64,000 nt of DNA from Craterostigma plantagineum (Eukaryota; Streptophyta; Magnoliopsida; Lamiales; Linderniaceae): positions 28,498,501 to 28,562,500 of the forward strand of contig JAPQWV010000002.1 in assembly GCA_027422505.1 (NCBI GenBank). Reading direction: 5' to 3'. Positions 58,956-64,000 of this stretch are shown one piece after another; positions within the stretch are counted from its first letter, which is position 1, and each line of letters starts with the position of its first letter. Under the pieces are notes generated by a model. That model searched no databases, was not told where the DNA came from, and saw only the letters and a program-made list of their open reading frames with translations. The translations under genes were made by a program, and so were the position numbers.

Positions 58956-59926
58956 TTTTTAAAAAGAGATCCTATAAAATGACGAAAATACCGTTACATT
59001 GAAGGTTATTTTTTAACAAGTTAAATTAAGAAGGCTACTTTTTTTTTTAACATTGACAGAGTCCTATGCTACTTTTTTAAAAGACACATTTAAATATGGG
59101 TTGTGGTTATTAAACTGAAATCATCTTATATCTTCGGTAATTACATCGGTCATATGCCTCGTCTTAATTAATGCATCCATTGGCAATAATCTTAAACTAG
59201 TAACCGGCACACGCTCAGTGTGTGCATAATGAAAGTAACTGACACAAAAAAAGATGCGCGGTTACATTTGTTAACTAACACAAAAGACAATTGTCACAAT
59301 ATAATCTGTTAAAAAGATACACAAGTTAGGTAGTTTTTATAAATCCCCTAACAATTAATAAATAGTATAAATATCATCAAATGTCAAATTTTAAGTTTTT
59401 TTTTTTCAATGCGCCATAGTTTTCAACATTGAATAAATAGAGAAGTTTTAGTGGGTTTTGAGCAATTTCGGTTGGGTTCGGTGCTTCTTTTCTAATCATC
59501 TTCCTCCGTCTAATTTGTCAATTTGTCCTACTTTTTTCCTTTGTCTCCTAATTAGTCCAATTATTTTCCGTTTCTAATTTACTGCCGGCTCCACAGTCCA
59601 CACCACTTCTAATTGTTCTCTTTTCAAGTGCTCCCATCCCATCCGATTAAATTGCTTAAATGGCCGGCAGCAACTCACCGTCCCCTGCCGTCACCCTCAG
59701 ATCGGAAGCTGTAACTCTAATCTCAAGCATCTACGGCGTCTAATTCAACCGTTGTTCGTCAAAAACGTTCTTCACCTTGTCAAAAGCTTGTCGTTTTTTA
59801 TATCCTAAAAGGAAAAAAGGAGGCGGAATCTTCTTTATCACCTAAATCCCTCAATTGCATCCTTTTAGTTCGAAAACCTGTGTGTCAGCCGCCGAAAATC
59901 AAAGAAAAGCCCTAATTTTCCAAGTT
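58956..59926 (+). promoter_or_regulatory. Upstream region and 5' leader of the DUF630/632 gene
   Basis: AT-rich to about 59450, then pyrimidine-rich DNA (59490-59640) typical of a promoter or leader. A short upstream reading frame (ATG 59659, 27 codons, MAGSNSPSPAVTL...) ends before the main start. If the transcript includes it, it could lower translation. Confidence 0.4.
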
Positions 59927-61822
59927 ATGGGCTGCACGCAATCCAAGATCGAGAACGAAGAAATCGTCAACAGATGCAAAGAGCGAAAGCTCTTCATGGA
60001 GCGCGCCGTCACGGCCCGGAACAAGTTCGCCGCAGCCCACTCAGCCACCGCCATGTCCCTGAAAAACACCGGCGCTGCCCTCAGCGACTTTGCTCAAGGC
60101 GAAGTCGTCTTCACAGAGGGCGGCGGTGCCAACCCCATCTCCTCCAACCCACCCTCGACCATCGCCGGAGCTATCCCGCCGCCGCCCATGCCGCCGTACG
60201 ACAACTTCCTCCCTCCGCCGCCGCTCCCCTCCTTCCCCACCACGCCCCTTCAGCGAGCCAAGACTATGCCCGACGACTTCAAGGTTCCACGACCCGATGA
60301 TATGGTTAAACCCTCAGGCGAACCACCCATCATCGAGGAGGACGAAGGCGAGGATGATAATGAAAGCGTTCACAGCTTGAAACGTCGCAGCTTTAGCAGT
60401 AAAAAAAGCGGTGGTGGTGGGGGTAAGAAAGGCGGCGTGAATCCTAGTTTACATATTGGCGAAGACGATGACCATGGAGTAGAAGAGGTTGAAGACTTGG
60501 CTTTGCACAGGAGAAAAAGGGGTGTTCGAAATAGTGATAATAATGAGAGTCATGAGACAAAACCACCACCTCCATCTATGCCGGAGAGCAAAGGAATGAT
60601 GTCCTCTTGGGATTACTTCTTCTCAATGGAGAACATTCCCGGCCCGACTTTGGCAGATGTTGAGGAGAGTCAAGCCGAGAGAGAGGAAACCACACGAAAG
60701 GTGCTCGATGATAGTAGGAGGAGAGACATGGAAGAGAAAGCAAAACGTAGCAGCATTGGTGAGAAAGTGACTGAAAAAGAAGACCAAGTGGAGGTGGAGA
60801 ACGTGGTGGCCGAAGAGCACCTTCCACAAACACCGCCGCCCCCCCAAGTGGCAATGGCGAAGGTTGGAAAGCGTGGAAAGCAAGGTGCGACAGTGGCTGA
60901 GGATGCTAAGATGAAGAAAGATGGCGGCGACGGTGGTGGTGGTGGTTTGAGTTTGGTGCAGATATTCGTGGAGCTTGACGATTGCTTTCTTAAGGCTTCT
61001 GAGAGTGCCCACGAAGTGTCGAGGATGCTTGAAGCTACGAGGTTGCATTATCATTCAAATTTTGCAGATAAGAGGGGTGAGTGTCATTATTCTTATGATT
61101 TTGTGGGGCTTTCAGTTGCCCTTGTTAGAGATATCTATCTCAGTTGCCGTGCTTTGAAAGCTCAAAGATCGCATTTTTATCTTATTCTTAGGTCAATACG
61201 AGCTTATCAAGAAGTTCAATTGTTATTTCATGATATGCATTAAATAAGGAATTATTTGATTCTACGTCACGCTTCTCTTATTTGGCAGGGAATATTAATC
61301 ATTCAGAAAAGGTAATGCGCGTAATTACTTGGAACAGATCGTTCAGAGGATTGGCTTATCCCGACGATGGTGGAGATGATTCTGATTCAGAGGAGCATGA
61401 AACCCATGCTGCCGTGTTGGACAAAATGCTCGCATGGGAGAAAAAGCTCTACGATGAAGTGAAGGTACCATGATTTTCTTTCCTTGAGTTTCAGAAATCG
61501 AAAAGCCTATCGTGCAATCATTTTCCTTATTAGAGTTTTTTCGTGCCCTTTTTTTTTGGTTTTTCATCTCAACAGGCGGGCGAGCAGATGAAGCTCGAAT
61601 ACCAGAAAAAGGTGGCATCTCTAAACAAGTTGAAGAAAAGAAACTCAAACACCGAAGCATTAGAGAGGATGAAGGCTTCAGTCAGCCATCTGCACACTAG
61701 ATACATCGTCGACATGCAATCGATGGACTCTACAGTTTCCGAAATCAACCGATTGCGCGACGAGCAGCTCTACCCAAAGCTTGTTGCCCTTGTCGATGGG
61801 TAAGCACTCATTAACCCCCAAA

Positions 61823-61857
<35 letters not shown>

Positions 61858-62716
61858 CAAATCTTTTTACATCTTTTTTTTTTTCTATCTCATACTATGA
61901 ATCTTTCACAGAATGGCCACGATGTGGGAGACCATGAAAATCCACCATGAAAGCAAAGCAAAGATCGTCCAATCCCTCAGATCCCTCGACACGCCCCAAA
62001 CCCCTAAAGAAACGACCGACCACCACCACGAGCGTACCCGTCAGCTGGGCGGAGTCGTCCAAGAGTGGCACACAAACTTCACCGAGCTCATGGCCCAGCA
62101 GAAAGAGTACGTGAAAACTCTCAACGCCTGGCTCAAGCTGAACCTCGTGCCCATCGACACGAACCTCAAGGAAAAGGTTTCGTCCCCGACCCGGCCCGCA
62201 AACCCGCACATGCAAACCCTCCTCAGCGCGTGGCAGGACTACCTTGAGAGGATGCCCGACGAGCCAGCGAAAGCCAGCATCAATAATTTCGGGGCCATTG
62301 TTAGGACCATATGGCAGTATCAAGAGGAAGAGTTGGAGTTTAGGAATAGGTGTGCCGATTCGAGGAAGGATTTGATAAGAAAGACTCGGGATTTTGAGAA
62401 TTGGTACAATAAGTACGCGCAGAGGAGGGTGGGGACGGGATCGGATGAGGCGGGGACAGAGGACGGGCCCCACGACGATAGGGATGTTATTGCGGAGAAG
62501 CAGATGGTGGTGGAGGCGGCGAAGCATAAGCTCGAGGAGGACGAGGATGCTTATCAGAGGCAGTGTGTTCAGGTCAGGGACAAGTCGTTGATCAGCTTGA
62601 AGAGCCATTTGCCCGACCTCTTTCGGGCTCTGACGGTATTCTCGCAAGCTTGCTCGGATATGTACCATAATTTGAGGGCGATTGCGCATTCGGGGAGTAG
62701 GAATCCGTATTTGTAA
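59927..62716 (+). CDS. DUF630/DUF632 protein (NRG2/APSR1-like)
   Basis: Four exons, 59927-61076, 61289-61464, 61576-61799 and 61912-62716, join in phase through GT-AG introns to 784 residues. The start MGCTQSKIENEE is chosen because Met-Gly-Cys at the N-terminus is the conserved N-myristoylation/palmitoylation signal and opens the DUF630 domain (residues 1-60); an upstream in-frame TTG is ignored. A long Pro-rich and acidic middle (PPPPMPPYDNFLPPPPLPSF; SWDYFFSMENIPGP motif near residue 225) leads to DUF632 (about 345-770). DUF632 contains VMRVITWNRSF, MLAWEKKLYDEVK, EYQKKV, YIVDMQSMDSTVSEINRLRDEQLYPKLV and MATMWETM, with coiled-coil stretches. Related proteins act in nitrate signalling (NRG2), root meristem and leaf rolling. 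The role here is inferred from family only. No defects seen. Confidence 0.93.
61822..61857. repeat. (AC)n(AT)n microsatellite in the last intron of the DUF630/632 gene
   Basis: About 12 AC units followed by about 5 AT units lie between exons 3 and 4. Confidence 0.92.
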
Positions 62717-63525
62717 TTGTAATGAGTGAGGTTCGAGAGGAAATGGCTATTTGTTCTTCATTTTTTTTGTTCTCTTTTTCGGACTTATTGTTGTAAGTGG
62801 TTTACGATCTGTTGTAAAATTGGCCGTCTGAAAGATTGATTCGTCCCCGAGGAGATGACCTAGTGGATAGGTCTACGGGAGGTTTTATGTTCGATTTCAC
62901 TGAGGAACATCCGGAATTACTTTCATAGGTGGTTGAATGGGATACTTTGGATTGTCAAAAACTGATTGCATCATATGTTCCCCTTTATTCTATAGGTTGG
63001 GAGCTGAGGAGATCTTGAGTTGAATTTAAGAGTACTTCCGCAAAGCGCTTCGCGCAAGTTCGTATCTTTTTGTCTGTTGCATAATAGCGTATCGCGGCAT
63101 GAGCTGTTCTTTTGGTATTCAAGTAAACTGTCGAGATAAAGACAATTGCCTAGTATCGATATTGCGGTTATTCTCGCAACCTCCTTGATGCTGGCGCACT
63201 ATTAAGGTAAAAAGCGTTAAATTACGAGCGCCTTTTGGCTCGCGGAACAATTTGCGCTATTGTTTGCCTTATTTAAAATATTTGAAAATTTGTCCTTAGT
63301 TTTTCGTCTCCGCCCAGCCAAAGGGCCGGCCGCCTAAAAAGCCTATCGATGAAAGGCGGAGCTCAGCCCGATGTTTACCCGACGGGCTTGGCCCATTCTG
63401 ATGGCTCTACTTTGCCTTGGAATATTGGTCAAACCTTTTCCCGCCTATTTTTCGAGTAATAGTCTCGCTCTTATTTATTTCTGCTCTGATTCTGTTTTTA
63501 TTATATTTCTATTTCTCCATTTACG
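62717..63525. other. Spacer between the DUF630/632 gene and the right-edge gene
   Basis: Starts with the 3' untranslated region and a SINE-like unit (62851-62990). The segment 63220-63420 is GC-richer, with CTCAGCCCGA/GACGGGCTTGGCCC words, but has no coding content. Confidence 0.4.
62851..62990 (+). repeat. tRNA-derived SINE-like unit
   Basis: An A box TGACCTAGTGG (62856-62866) and a B-box-like GTTCGATTTC (62889-62898) lie at tRNA-like spacing right downstream of the DUF630/632 stop codon. The tail is not clearly A-rich. The unit probably lies in the 3' untranslated region or just after it. Confidence 0.55.
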
Positions 63526-63533
63526 TATATAAG
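63526..63533 (+). promoter_or_regulatory. TATA box of the right-edge gene
   Basis: TATATAAG lies 107 bases before the start codon at 63640 and is followed by a C/A-rich leader (ATCACTCACTCTCACAATCGCC), a good core-promoter arrangement. Confidence 0.55.
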
Positions 63534-63639
63534 CGGAAACGTTCATCAAAAAAATTGCTCAGAATCATCACTCACTCTCACAATCGCCAACCGAGTTATT
63601 TCCCCCCAAGAACCCCTTTACAGATCGAGGAAACCCTAG

Positions 63640-64000
63640 ATGAAGAGCCGTCCGTCCTCGTCGAGAGGTTAGTAATTCTGTGTTCCCTTTGCATGTCTCT
63701 GATTCCCTTCCTTTTACCTTCGTCGATTTTACGTTTGTCCCCATTCCGTAATTTTTTTTTTGTTTATTCACGCGGAGATCGATGGGAACCAGGAAAGTCG
63801 AAGAGAAAATTCACGGATGTTTTGGACGAAGATGCCAGTTCGTCGGACCCTGAATACGTACCTAGTGATGAAGGTTTGTTTGTGGAAGGTGTTTATAATT
63901 TAATTGGTCTGTTTGTGGAAGGTGTTTATAACTTTAATTGGTTTGTTTGTGGAAGTTCACAAGGTGTTTATAAAAAATTTAATGTCCTAGCGAGCGTATC
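63640..64000 (+). CDS. 5' end of an unidentified gene, cut by the window edge
   Basis: Exon 1 (63640-63667, MKSRPSSSR) and exon 2 (63778-63873) join in phase across a GT-AG intron. They give a short peptide that continues DRWEPGKSKRKFTDVLDED and then ASSSDPEYVPSDEG. It is hydrophilic, with a basic patch followed by an acidic, Ser-rich stretch, as in many nuclear proteins, but I do not recognise the family. A second donor at 63874 opens an intron that runs off the window. Support comes from the TATA box, a leader ending AAACCCTAG and two good splice junctions. It remains a model. Confidence 0.6.
63873..63970. repeat. About 36-bp tandem repeat, nearly three copies, in the first bases of intron 2
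   Basis: GGTTTGTTTGTGGAAGGTGTTTATAA is repeated with small changes at 63873, 63908 and 63943. The third copy has an extra TTCACAA. The first copy overlaps the splice donor, so copies of the donor sequence are duplicated too. Confidence 0.8.

Overview
The window is nuclear DNA of a flowering plant, almost certainly a eudicot. It has intron-containing genes with GT-AG junctions, AT-rich spacers, plant-only families (a GH3 jasmonate-amido synthetase, an ATL RING-H2 ligase with a GUB_WAK domain, a gamma-type PI4-kinase with ubiquitin-like domains, a DUF630/DUF632 protein) and many plant transposon types. The GH3 protein reads closest to the JAR4/JAR6 proteins of Solanaceae, which hints at an asterid; this is a weak inference from memory.

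Layout. Five complete host genes can be read with consistent splice phases: a nodulin-like/NFD4-type major facilitator transporter (6438-9212, minus, 535 aa), a JAR1-type jasmonoyl-amino acid synthetase (19251-22183, plus, 582 aa), an ATL20/21/22-type RING-H2 ubiquitin ligase (28668-31448, minus, 384 aa), a type II PI4-kinase gamma (52511-54463, plus, 578 aa) and a DUF630/DUF632 (NRG2/APSR1-like) protein (59927-62716, plus, 784 aa). A sixth gene begins at 63640 and runs off the right edge. They are not an operon or a cluster. JAR1 and ATL proteins can both act in defence and hormone signalling, but nothing in the sequence links their control.

Most of the rest is transposable elements, several delimited to the base by target-site duplications (TSDs). 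At 1-5.6 kb there is a PIF/Harbinger MITE; a CACTA element carrying a fold-back Mutator-like element (MULE) and a tRNA-derived SINE; and relics of Athila and copia retrotransposons. At 16.5-17.5 kb a hAT element splits a SINE. At 23-24.8 kb there is a 1.7-kb MULE with a 9-bp TSD. At 25-28.3 kb there are copia relics and two copies of a hairpin element. At 32-35.5 kb there are a Stowaway MITE, a Harbinger MITE and a TIR element holding a piece of an aromatic amino acid decarboxylase gene.

The outstanding structure is at 35508-51928: one MULE with a perfect 9-bp TSD. It carries a decayed MuDR-type transposase, a decayed DUF1985/Ulp1-like gene and three tandem-repeat blocks. It is split by a young 7885-bp Athila-type LTR element that holds only gag-protease. 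This MULE ends about 580 bp upstream of the PI4-kinase start codon. Its terminal inverted repeats share motif order with the 1.7-kb MULE at 23 kb, so the two look like a long and a short member of one family.

Limits: all calls come from reading the sequence. No alignment, database search or expression data were available, and element ages and family names below superfamily are inferences.
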